Shown: positions 1-5,892 of the stretch, in pieces
How positions within the stretch are numbered: the first letter of the stretch is position 1
Layout: each line of letters starts with the position of its first letter
Source: an uncultured Clostridia bacterium
GTDB lineage: Bacteria; Bacillota; Clostridia; Peptostreptococcales; Anaerovoracaceae
Assembly (NCBI GenBank): GCA_934277655.1
Contig: CAKQVC010000131.1
Span: 1-6,194 of the forward strand
Reading direction: 5' to 3'
Length of the DNA stretch: 6,194 nucleotides
The notes under the pieces: model-generated
Seen by the model: the letters and a program-made list of their open reading frames with translations, nothing else
Databases searched by the model: none
What the model was told of the DNA's origin: nothing
Translations under genes and position numbers: made by a program

Positions 1-1092
1 AGGTCCCTGCTGTTCTGGCGGTCTTTTACCCACTGGCTTGGCGGTATGGGCATCATCGTTATCGTAATGGCGCTGCTTCCAGTTCTGGGAATCAGTGGTC
101 AGATTGCTGCCAACGCGGAAACTCCCGGACCGACCAAAGATAAACTGACAGCAAGGTTTTCCGATACAGCCAGGGGACTTTACAAAATTTATGTCGTATT
201 CACGCTGGCAGAGATCATCCTTCTTCTTTTCGGAGGAATGAATCTGTTTGACGCCTGCATCCACACTTTCGGCACGATTGGCACCGGTGGATTCTCTAAC
301 TACAATAATAGCATTGCACATTTTCAGAGTCCGTATATCCAGATCGTGCTGATCATCTTCATGATGATTGCGGGAACAAACTTCAATCTGTTTTTTCTGG
401 CACGGCGCAGAGGTCCTTACACACTGCTAAAAGATGAAGAACTGCGTTTTTATCTTACTGTTATTGGAAGTGCTTCCCTTCTGATTTTTATCTGTAACGG
501 GGTATACAGCCATTTTGCAGACTGGGGACGTACACTTCTGAATGCAATATTTCAAGTAGTGTCCATTATCACGACTACTGGTTTTATCACGGATGACTAT
601 GATTTATGGCCGACGTTTTCCAAAATGCTGATTTTATGTCTGCTCTTTTTCGGCGGGTGTTCATCCTCCACTGCCGGCGGTGTAAAATGTGTGCGGATTC
701 TGGTATGCCTCAGACTTCTGCGCAGAAGTTTTTCGTTGCGGGTTCATCCAAACCGGATTGCTCACATTACATTAAATAGATCCGAGCTGCCATCCGATGT
801 CGTGATTAAAATTACTAATTTTTTATTTACGTATATTGTTGTTATGTTTGCGGGTACACTGCTGCTTTCCCTTGATAACTTTGATTTTATCAGCAGTTTT
901 TCGGCAGCGGCAACCTGTATCGGCAATGTAGGACCCGGCTTTAACGTTGTAGGTCCTACGCAGAATTTTTCAGCGTTCTCGGACTTTTCCAAACTGGTCT
1001 GCTCTTTCCTGATGATTGCAGGGAGACTGGAATTAATTACGGTCTTTACTTTGTTTTCCAAGTATTACTGGAACTCTAACAAAGCAAAGTAA
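1..1092 (+). CDS. trkH: TrkH-family potassium uptake membrane subunit, first of a tandem pair (5' end outside window)
   Basis: This is an integral membrane subunit of a Trk/Ktr-type K+ uptake system, a fold of four M1-P-M2 repeats lining one cation pore. The frame is open from base 1. The first ATG in view (46) lies inside the conserved WLGGMG motif, so it is not the start. By alignment with the next gene about 130 N-terminal residues, including filter loop A, lie outside. Counting codons from base 1, the remaining loops are canonical: B, TIGTGGF (92-98); C, TTTGF (191-195); D, CIGNVGPGF (306-314). The intramembrane gating loop GGCSSSTAGGVK (218-229) and the C-terminal FLMIAGRLEL signature are also present. 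The protein ends with TAA at 1090-1092, and the second TrkH starts 13 nt later. A NtpJ/KtrB-type label is an alternative; the superfamily is certain, the exact cation less so. Confidence 0.93.
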   Translation, partial: RSLLFWRSFTHWLGGMGIIVIVMALLPVLGISGQIAANAETPGPTKDKLTARFSDTARGLYKIYVVFTLAEIILLLFGGMNLFDACIHTFGTIGTGGFSNYNNSIAHFQSPYIQIVLIIFMMIAGTNFNLFFLARRRGPYTLLKDEELRFYLTVIGSASLLIFICNGVYSHFADWGRTLLNAIFQVVSIITTTGFITDDYDLWPTFSKMLILCLLFFGGCSSSTAGGVKCVRILVCLRLLRRSFSLRVHPNRIAHITLNRSELPSDVVIKITNFLFTYIVVMFAGTLLLSLDNFDFISSFSAAATCIGNVGPGFNVVGPTQNFSAFSDFSKLVCSFLMIAGRLELITVFTLFSKYYWNSNKAK

Positions 1093-1094
1093 TT

Positions 1095-1100
1095 CAGAGG
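1095..1100 (+). promoter_or_regulatory. Ribosome binding site of the second TrkH gene
   Basis: CAGAGG lies 5 nt before the ATG at 1106 and directly after the stop codon of the first TrkH gene. This supports the chosen start and suggests translation from one mRNA. Confidence 0.7.
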
Positions 1101-1105
1101 TTATT

Positions 1106-2578
1106 ATGCATATTGATATTCGTGTTTTTCTTAAAATACTGGGAATTTTAACATTAATCGAAGGCATCAGCATGCTGCTGTGCACGCCGGCTGCTGTTTA
1201 TTACAAGGAGTGGTCTACCGCATCTGCGCTGCTTTCCATCAGCCTGATCTGCATCTGTGTCGGTTCTGTTCTTCAGGTGCTTCTCCACTTTGACAAGCTG
1301 CATCTGAAAGCACATGAAGGCTTCCTTTTTGCATTCGTTAGTTGGCTGTATTGTTCACTGATTGGGACGCTTCCTTTCTATTTCAGTGGTCAGGGGTACA
1401 GTCTGGCAAGCAGTTTTTTTGAAGCAGTTGCAGGTTTTTCTACCACTGGCTGTTCTGTCTTCAATCTGGATACCATGCCCCACGGGCTGATCTTGTGGAG
1501 AGCTGTATCCAACTGGCTGGGTGGCATGGGAATCCTGGTGCTCCTGGTATCTATTTTTCCGGCTCTGGGAATCAGCGGTCAATCCATTGCCATTGCAGAA
1601 ACAACAGGTCCTACCCTTGAGAAAGTAGGCGCAAAATTTTCCGACACGGGTAAAATTTTATATCTGACCTATATCACATTCTCGGTTGTCGAATTTCTGC
1701 TCCTTCTGGTAAGTCCGCTCAATTTCTTCGATGCATTAGTCAATACTTTTACCAGCGTCAGTACCGGAGGACTGATCGTAACTGCTAAAAATGCTGCTAT
1801 TTTCGAAATGCAGTATGTTCGGGCAGTAATTCTGGTCTTTACTTTGCTTTCATCCATGAACTACACTTTGTACTATTTCATGTTGAACAGAAACTTCAAA
1901 GCATTTTTTCAGAATATCGAAATTCGTATTTTCGGGCTGGTCATCGGTATCGCAGTTGTTCTGATTTCCATTTCACTGAAATGGACAGGAACTTATTCCA
2001 GTCTGTGGCAGGCATTCAAAGACAGCCTATGCCAGGTCGTTGCTTTTATTTCGACCTCCGGCTATTATGTCTGTGACTACACCCAATGGCCAACCTTTGC
2101 CATCGTGGTTCTGTTTACTCTGTTGTTCATTGGAGGATGCTGCATGTCCACCTCAGGATCATTGAAAGTCATTCGCGTGGTCGTACTCTTGAAGCTGGTA
2201 AAGAGGGGAATTTTCAAGCAGATTCATCCAAATTCTGTGAAAGCAGTAGTCATCAACGGCAAAGCGGTGTCTTCGGAGAAGGTATCGGCAATCACGACAC
2301 ACATCATCCTGTTTTTCGCCGTATTCTTCTTCAGCTGTGTGGTGCTTTCTCTAAACAATTTCGATATGGAAACGACGATTTCCACGACGATCGGCTTATT
2401 TTCCAACACAGGCATGGCACTCGGTGTTCCCGGGGCCTCTGGTTACTTCGGCATGTTTAACAGTTTTTCTCAGATCTATATGGCATTCTTGATGATAGCC
2501 GGCAGACTGGAAATCTATGCCGTACTGTTACTGTTTTCCAAAACATTCTGGAGTATCGACAGAGTAAGATCTGTTTAA
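1106..2578 (+). CDS. trkH: TrkH-family potassium uptake membrane subunit, second, diverged copy
   Basis: A full-length 490-residue paralogue of the preceding gene, matching the usual TrkH length of about 480-490. It has four M1-P-M2 repeats. Loop A (GFSTTGCS, 110-117) is near-canonical and WLGGMG lies at 137-142. Loop B is SVSTGGL (217-223), loop C is ISTSGY (315-320), and loop D is FSNTGMALG (432-440). The gating-loop region reads GGCCMSTSGSLK (343-354), where the usual form is GG-STAGG-K. The C-terminal FLMIAGRLEI signature (461-470) is kept. The start is supported by an AGAGG site. The altered C and D loops and gating loop suggest changed cation selectivity or gating, or a subunit that works with the first copy; this is inference. 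No trkA or ktrA follows. A terminator-like hairpin lies about 115 nt downstream. Confidence 0.93.
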   Translation: MHIDIRVFLKILGILTLIEGISMLLCTPAAVYYKEWSTASALLSISLICICVGSVLQVLLHFDKLHLKAHEGFLFAFVSWLYCSLIGTLPFYFSGQGYSLASSFFEAVAGFSTTGCSVFNLDTMPHGLILWRAVSNWLGGMGILVLLVSIFPALGISGQSIAIAETTGPTLEKVGAKFSDTGKILYLTYITFSVVEFLLLLVSPLNFFDALVNTFTSVSTGGLIVTAKNAAIFEMQYVRAVILVFTLLSSMNYTLYYFMLNRNFKAFFQNIEIRIFGLVIGIAVVLISISLKWTGTYSSLWQAFKDSLCQVVAFISTSGYYVCDYTQWPTFAIVVLFTLLFIGGCCMSTSGSLKVIRVVVLLKLVKRGIFKQIHPNSVKAVVINGKAVSSEKVSAITTHIILFFAVFFFSCVVLSLNNFDMETTISTTIGLFSNTGMALGVPGASGYFGMFNSFSQIYMAFLMIAGRLEIYAVLLLFSKTFWSIDRVRSV

Positions 2579-2694
2579 AAACTTCTCAAAATTTCTGCAT
2601 AACAGAGGAAAGAATGGTCATAATAGAATCGACGGATTTTCTCCGGCAGAGTCGCTTTTCTGCTGGGTTCACAGAAAATTCTTTCAATACAAAG

Positions 2695-2726
2695 CAAAAG
2701 ACGCTGCCTGATGCAAGCGTCTTTTG
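2695..2726 (+). terminator. Rho-independent terminator-like hairpin after the TrkH pair
   Basis: An 11-bp perfect inverted repeat (2695-2705 with 2716-2726) encloses a 10-nt loop. The GACGCT/AGCGTC core is flanked by an A run on the left and TTTT on the right (2722-2725). The A/T flanks make it symmetrical, so it could act in either direction. It probably ends the TrkH transcript and separates it from the CBS gene. The 116 nt between the TrkH stop and this hairpin hold nothing I can name. Confidence 0.7.
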
Positions 2727-2734
2727 TATAAGTG

Positions 2735-2776
2735 AAAGGAGTGTCCGTGCGTTGCGTTCCCCTGTGCACGTTATAA
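2735..2776 (+). other. Strong ribosome binding site and 9-codon leader ORF before the CBS gene
   Basis: GAAAGGAG (2734-2741) is the best Shine-Dalgarno match in this region. It is spaced 5 nt from a GTG at 2747. That GTG opens a 9-codon frame (VRCVPLCTL) ending with TAA at 2774-2776. The CBS gene's ATG follows 6 nt later in the same frame and has no site of its own in the preceding AT-rich bases. The arrangement fits translational coupling or re-initiation from a leader peptide, but a chance ORF or an altered ancestral start cannot be excluded. Confidence 0.4.
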
Positions 2777-2782
2777 ATTATT

Positions 2783-3223
2783 ATGTTGGTAAAAGATTTT
2801 ATGACAACCTCTGTTTCTGTAAGCAAGCCTTCCGACTCTGTTCTCGCCGTCATCGATATCATGCGCCGTGAAAATATCGGCATCGTTCCCGTATGTGATC
2901 TCCACAATCATCTCTTAGGAATCGTAACCGACCGTGATATTCTTCTACGTGCATTTCCGTCTCTGGATTCTATTGCTGAAATCGTTCAGTCCCTGGAATC
3001 TTTACCAGTTTCTACTGTTATGTCTAAAAAAATTATAACGGTTTCGCCTAAGGATAACATCCATGATGCCGCTATAAAATTTTCAGAAGCAGGTGTACGC
3101 CGCCTTCCTGTCATGGAAAACGACCGTCTCGTCGGCATGCTATCCTTGAAAGATCTTGCCGGAAAGCGGATGATGATCGCAGAGCTCGGCCATATCATAT
3201 ATGAGATCAGTAATTATCGCTGA
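2783..3223 (+). CDS. Stand-alone tandem CBS-domain protein
   Basis: A 146-residue soluble protein made almost entirely of two CBS domains, about residues 2-60 and 75-130. Domain 1 starts with the typical VKDFMTTSVSVS and ends with GIVTDRDIL (46-54). Domain 2 starts at STVMSKKIITVSPKD and has the GVRRLPVMEND strand (104-114) and GMLSLKDLA (118-126). The TDRD and SLKD motifs are the usual ribose/phosphate-contacting sites of CBS pairs, which bind AMP, ATP, SAM or similar ligands. There is no catalytic or DNA-binding domain, so it probably regulates a partner. It resembles the small YhcV-type proteins of Bacillus more than the c-di-AMP receptor DarB/CbpB. An in-frame TAA at 2774 forces the start at 2783, and homologues also begin at this point, though no ribosome binding site precedes it directly. 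Its position after two K+ transporters makes a link to ion homeostasis possible but unproven. Confidence 0.9.
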   Translation: MLVKDFMTTSVSVSKPSDSVLAVIDIMRRENIGIVPVCDLHNHLLGIVTDRDILLRAFPSLDSIAEIVQSLESLPVSTVMSKKIITVSPKDNIHDAAIKFSEAGVRRLPVMENDRLVGMLSLKDLAGKRMMIAELGHIIYEISNYR

Positions 3224-3241
3224 TCTGTACCTGTTCTTTTT
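3204..3241 (+). terminator. Weak terminator-like hairpin overlapping the CBS gene's end
   Basis: AGATCAG (3204-3210) pairs perfectly with CTGATCT (3220-3226) around a 9-nt loop, and the stop codon TGA lies in the right arm. A T-rich run (TTCTTTTTCT, about 3234-3243) begins some 8 nt after the stem. That gap and the short stem make this a weak candidate for ending the CBS transcript before the convergent remnants. Confidence 0.35.
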
Positions 3242-3254
3242 CTCCATCTTCTTT

Positions 3255-3635
3255 TTAAATTCCAAAGAATTCAGCTGCATTATGATATAAGATTTTTTCA
3301 ATGCCTCCCTGATCAACACCGCTGACCAGAACTTTCTGTATTTCAACCGATGGGTCGTGGAATGGTGTATCCGTACCAAACATGATGCGGTTATGACCGA
3401 CGGTTTCAACCGATCTGCCACGGCAGGGAATATGGTGGATGCCCACTGTGGATGCAGACAGGCACCCCTGCCTCTTTTGCTTTTTCAAGGATTGGATCAA
3501 GAGCCTCTGTGTCGGCACAATATGCATGACGAAGAGGATTCAGTTTAACAGCTTTAAAACCAAGTTGCAGATATTTTTCCATGTCACCTACAGTTTTTTG
3601 ATTGAGTGGGTTCACAGTTTCTCGATCGTGCCTTC
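3255..3635 (-). pseudogene. Remnant of an amidohydrolase-2 family metal-dependent hydrolase (N-terminus and core missing, frameshifted)
   Basis: Two pieces of one TIM-barrel hydrolase lie in different minus-strand frames. The upstream piece (about 3618 down to 3406) reads NPLNQKTVGDMEKYL, then GFKAVKLNPLRHAY, then a metal-site-like VCIHSGHPPYSLPWQI. The downstream piece (about 3417 down to 3255) reads ETVGHNRIMFGTDTPFHDP and ends in KILYHNAAEFFGI, the family's standard GTD-x-PF and N-A-x-x-FG terminus. In intact relatives these are separated by roughly 60 residues carrying a metal-binding His-rich strand (HMGH-like), and about 100 residues precede the first piece. Both are absent, and the frame shifts at the junction near 3405-3417. 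The product cannot be an active enzyme. It lies directly after the ECF-S remnant, in the same direction. The family call is firm; the substrate is unknown. Confidence 0.8.
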
Positions 3636-3818
3636 CAGTACTTTAGAAAGCAGCATGAAGATTACAACACCTACGGTTGTCTGAATGCAGATATTCGGTG
3701 TTGATGCAAATGCTGCAATCGCTCCGTTTTTCCGTCCAAGAATGAGCACTGCCAGGAAGATCATGCAGTCTCCCATATGACTGTATCCTCCTGTTACTGG
3801 ATTTGGAATTTTAATCAT
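3612..3818 (-). pseudogene. Remnant of an ECF-transporter S component (internally deleted)
   Basis: A 68-codon open frame from ATG 3818 to TGA 3612. It begins MIKIPNPVTGGYSHMGDCMI and continues FLAVLILGRKNGAIAAF. This is the N-terminal signature of substrate-binding S components of energy-coupling-factor vitamin transporters (IP-P-TGGY-H-GD, then LLG-x-x-GA). It then jumps to NICIQTTVGVVIFMLLSKVLEG, which looks like the last membrane helix of the same family (N-Q-x-VGVVI-LL-K). Intact S components have about 170-200 residues and six helices; roughly 100 central residues are missing. No ribosome binding site precedes the ATG. The frame stays open upstream (FIAIY..., to a stop at 3864-3866), but a full N-terminus is not recognisable. 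The last residues overlap the amidohydrolase remnant. The lost transporter's substrate cannot be told from these pieces. Confidence 0.72.
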
Positions 3819-3872
3819 ATAAATAGCAATAAAGATGCTTAAAGTAAAAAACGTAAAGTGTTTTTATCGCTG

Positions 3873-3903
3873 AAAAAAGAGAGAGGTTTTACCCTCTCTC
3901 TTT
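3873..3903 (-). terminator. Rho-independent terminator of the RNase R gene
   Basis: On the minus strand an 11-bp perfect stem (3893-3903 with 3876-3886, core GAGAGAGG/CCTCTCTC) encloses the 6-nt loop GTAAAA and runs into a TTTTTT tract (3873-3878). The rnr stop codon TAA (3889-3891) sits inside the loop, so the 5' arm is the last part of the coding sequence. On the plus strand the stem is followed only by TTTACG, so termination of convergent transcripts would be weaker. Confidence 0.88.
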
Positions 3904-5829
3904 ACGTTCTTTACGTCTTGCTTTTTCGCGCTCGCCTTCCAGGATCTCAAAATCAATCTGCCGTTCAGATGGTCTTGCATCCAGGACACGAATGCGGACT
4001 TTTTCCCCCAGCCGGTAAAGTCTGTTTAGCTCCCGCGCAAAAGCCATCCCTTCTATCGTATTATCCAGTTCAACATAGACACCGAACTCTGTTACACCGC
4101 TTACGATGCCATCAAACTCTTCATCAATGTAATCCTGCATGTACTGGCATTTTTTCAGTTTTTCCACTTCTCGTTCCAGTTCCTGTGCCTGTCGTTCCAT
4201 TTTCGATGACTGATCTGCAGCATAGATGGCATCTGTCTTGTATTTTTCCAACTTTTCTTCACTCATCCTGCCTGTCAGATTCGCTTTGATGATTCTGTGG
4301 ATCATCAGGTCAGGATACCGCCGGATCGGCGAAGTAAAATGGCAGTAATAGCGGAATGCAAGCCCGAAATGGCCGTCACATTCTGTGCTGTAATAGGCTT
4401 TCTGCATGGTTCGGAGCATTACTCTGTTAACAACTGCTTCGTATGGCTGATCTCCAATTTCTGCGATGATATCAGCCAATGTTTTTGGATATATGTTGTC
4501 AGGATTTCCTTTTAATTTAATTCCGAAATTCATCAGATAGGATTTCAGTTCCATCATTTTTTCTGGATCCGGCTTTTCATGAACACGATAAATAAAAGGA
4601 TAGTTCATCCAGAAAAAATGTTCTGCTACGGTTTCGTTGGCCACCAACATGAACTCTTCGATCAGACGGTTAGCGGTTCTTCGTTCTGCAAGCTGGATCC
4701 GGATTGGCCGTTCTTTTTCATCCAGTATGATTTCTGCCTCCCCAATATCAAAATCCAGACTGCCGCGTTGCTTTCTTTTATGTCTTAAAATAGCTACAAG
4801 CGCTTGCATTTTTTTTAAATCTTCATAGAGAAACCGGTACTGCTGAATCAATTCTTCGTCTTGATTTTCCAGAATGTCCGAAACATCATCATAAACCATT
4901 CTCGCTTTGGATCTGATAACTGATTCCGTAAGGAGATGATCGACAACGTTCCCTTGTTCATCAATGTCCATGAAACAGGACAAGGTCAGTCTGTCCTCTC
5001 CCTCGTTTAAACTGCATACTCCGTTGGAAAGAGCTTTGGGAAGCATGGGAACAACACGATTGATCAAATAGACGCTGGTGCCTCTTTTTAGAGCTTCCCT
5101 GTCCAGATATCCATCTTCGGCTACAAAATGGCTTACATCGGCAATATGAACGCCTAAACGGTAATTTCCATTGTCCAGTACTTCTATAGAGATCCCATCA
5201 TCCAGGTCTTTTGCATCCGGTCCGTCAATGGTAATGATATTTCTGCCTCGCAGATCCATTCTCCGGGAAATTTCCTCCGTGATCACTTCTTTTGCTCTTG
5301 CCTTGGTTTCCGCATTAACACGGCTCGGAAATGTCATGAACAGCCCTTTGCTACGGATCAGACTCAGGATATCGCTTCCGTTTTCTCCTTTTCTCGCTAT
5401 GATTTCTGTAATCTTGCCTTCTGCACGCCGCCCTCTCTCAGGGTACTGCGTGATCTTTGCAACAACTTTATCCCCGGTCTTCGCATTTCTCGAAAATCCT
5501 TTTTTTATAAATACATCGTCTGTATTTTTCCGGTCATCTGGAACAACGAAGCCGAAATTTTTATTTTTCTGGAAAGTTCCTACTACTTCTTTCGTATTTC
5601 TTTCTAATATTTTTGTTACAATTCCCTCTTTAGACTTTGTCCACAAATATGGTGGAAGCATATCCACTTCCACCAGGTCTCCGTTCATCACACCTGCCAT
5701 ATTATCTGGGGCGATATAAATATCGCTGCCTTCTTCCTGTCTTAAAAAACCGAAACCTCTGGCATGTTTTTCAATGTTGCCTGTAACAGGCTCAAATTTT
5801 CTTTTTTTTGTCTGTTTTATCTTACTCAT
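3889..5829 (-). CDS. rnr: Ribonuclease R-type 3'-5' exoribonuclease (RNB family), compact form
   Basis: This enzyme degrades RNA processively from the 3' end, releasing nucleoside monophosphates, and in bacteria handles structured RNA and tmRNA-related decay. Numbering from the ATG at 5829 (646 residues): cold-shock domains at about 14-56 (HARGFGFLR) and 83-128 (NKNFGFVVPDD), RNB catalytic domain about 180-515, S1 domain about 570-628, and a basic tail. The magnesium-binding motif TIDGPDAKDLDD (200-211) keeps all four acids (D202, D208, D210, D211), and TSPIRRYPDL (499-508) supplies the catalytic arginines, so the active site is intact. The usual N-terminal winged-helix region is absent, and the S1 domain looks about 20-25 residues short. 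A GTG at 5865 in the same frame would add 12 residues but lies inside a terminator hairpin, so I prefer ATG 5829, although no Shine-Dalgarno precedes it. No smpB or secG neighbour is seen. Confidence 0.93.
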   Translation of the reverse strand: MSKIKQTKKRKFEPVTGNIEKHARGFGFLRQEEGSDIYIAPDNMAGVMNGDLVEVDMLPPYLWTKSKEGIVTKILERNTKEVVGTFQKNKNFGFVVPDDRKNTDDVFIKKGFSRNAKTGDKVVAKITQYPERGRRAEGKITEIIARKGENGSDILSLIRSKGLFMTFPSRVNAETKARAKEVITEEISRRMDLRGRNIITIDGPDAKDLDDGISIEVLDNGNYRLGVHIADVSHFVAEDGYLDREALKRGTSVYLINRVVPMLPKALSNGVCSLNEGEDRLTLSCFMDIDEQGNVVDHLLTESVIRSKARMVYDDVSDILENQDEELIQQYRFLYEDLKKMQALVAILRHKRKQRGSLDFDIGEAEIILDEKERPIRIQLAERRTANRLIEEFMLVANETVAEHFFWMNYPFIYRVHEKPDPEKMMELKSYLMNFGIKLKGNPDNIYPKTLADIIAEIGDQPYEAVVNRVMLRTMQKAYYSTECDGHFGLAFRYYCHFTSPIRRYPDLMIHRIIKANLTGRMSEEKLEKYKTDAIYAADQSSKMERQAQELEREVEKLKKCQYMQDYIDEEFDGIVSGVTEFGVYVELDNTIEGMAFARELNRLYRLGEKVRIRVLDARPSERQIDFEILEGEREKARRKERKERG

Positions 5830-5835
5830 AGTTCT

Positions 5836-5864
5836 ATTGTAAACGAAAAGAAGAGGCTTTTCCA
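5836..5864 (-). promoter_or_regulatory. Possible rnr promoter with little or no 5' leader
   Basis: On the minus strand TACAAT (5841-5836) is a 5/6 match to the -10 hexamer. TGGAAA (5864-5859), a 4/6 match to the -35, stands 17 nt upstream. Only 6 nt (AGAACT) separate the -10 from the rnr ATG, so transcription would begin at or next to the start codon. The motif match alone is weak evidence, and it overlaps the preceding terminator. Confidence 0.3.
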
Positions 5865-5876
5865 CCCCTTCTTCTG
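5845..5876 (-). terminator. Minus-strand terminator after the lipoprotein gene
   Basis: Minus-strand RNA can form a stem of about 10 bp (5873-5864 with 5857-5848; AAGAAGGGG with CCTCTTCTT) around a loop of GGAAAA, followed by TTTTCGTTT. Two positions pair only as G-U in the minus-strand RNA and would be A-C mismatches in plus-strand RNA, which assigns the hairpin to the minus strand. It lies about 17 nt after the lipoprotein stop and ends about 18 nt before the rnr ATG, so rnr probably has its own promoter. Confidence 0.6.
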
Positions 5877-5892
5877 TAATTCCCGGTATTTT

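Noticed and set aside
2614..2871. An 85-codon plus-strand frame with a plausible AGAGGAAAG site before its ATG.
   Set aside because: It runs through the terminator hairpin and into the CBS gene in another frame, and its protein resembles nothing recognisable.
2783..3223. Identification of the CBS protein as the c-di-AMP receptor DarB/CbpB, which is almost the same length.
   Set aside because: The sequence starts and ends like YhcV-type CBS proteins and lacks DarB-like N-terminal sequence; length alone is not enough.
3439..3684. An 81-codon plus-strand frame in the pseudogene region.
   Set aside because: The minus strand here encodes recognisable amidohydrolase and ECF-S sequence, so this frame is a shadow.
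3224..3888. A mobile element or recombination site as the cause of the broken genes.
   Set aside because: I see no transposase fragment, terminal inverted repeats or attachment-like duplications; simple deletions explain the remnants.
3858..4289. A 143-codon plus-strand open frame.
   Set aside because: It starts in the rnr terminator and lies antisense to the rnr 3' end; it has no domain signature.
5171..5719. A 182-codon plus-strand open frame antisense to rnr.
   Set aside because: It is the complement of conserved RNase R codons, has Ser/Leu/Phe-rich low-complexity content and matches no family I know.
5830..5865. GTG at 5865 as the rnr start, adding 12 residues.
   Set aside because: It lies inside the minus-strand terminator hairpin, has purines but no proper spacing to a ribosome binding site, and the added residues are not part of a domain.
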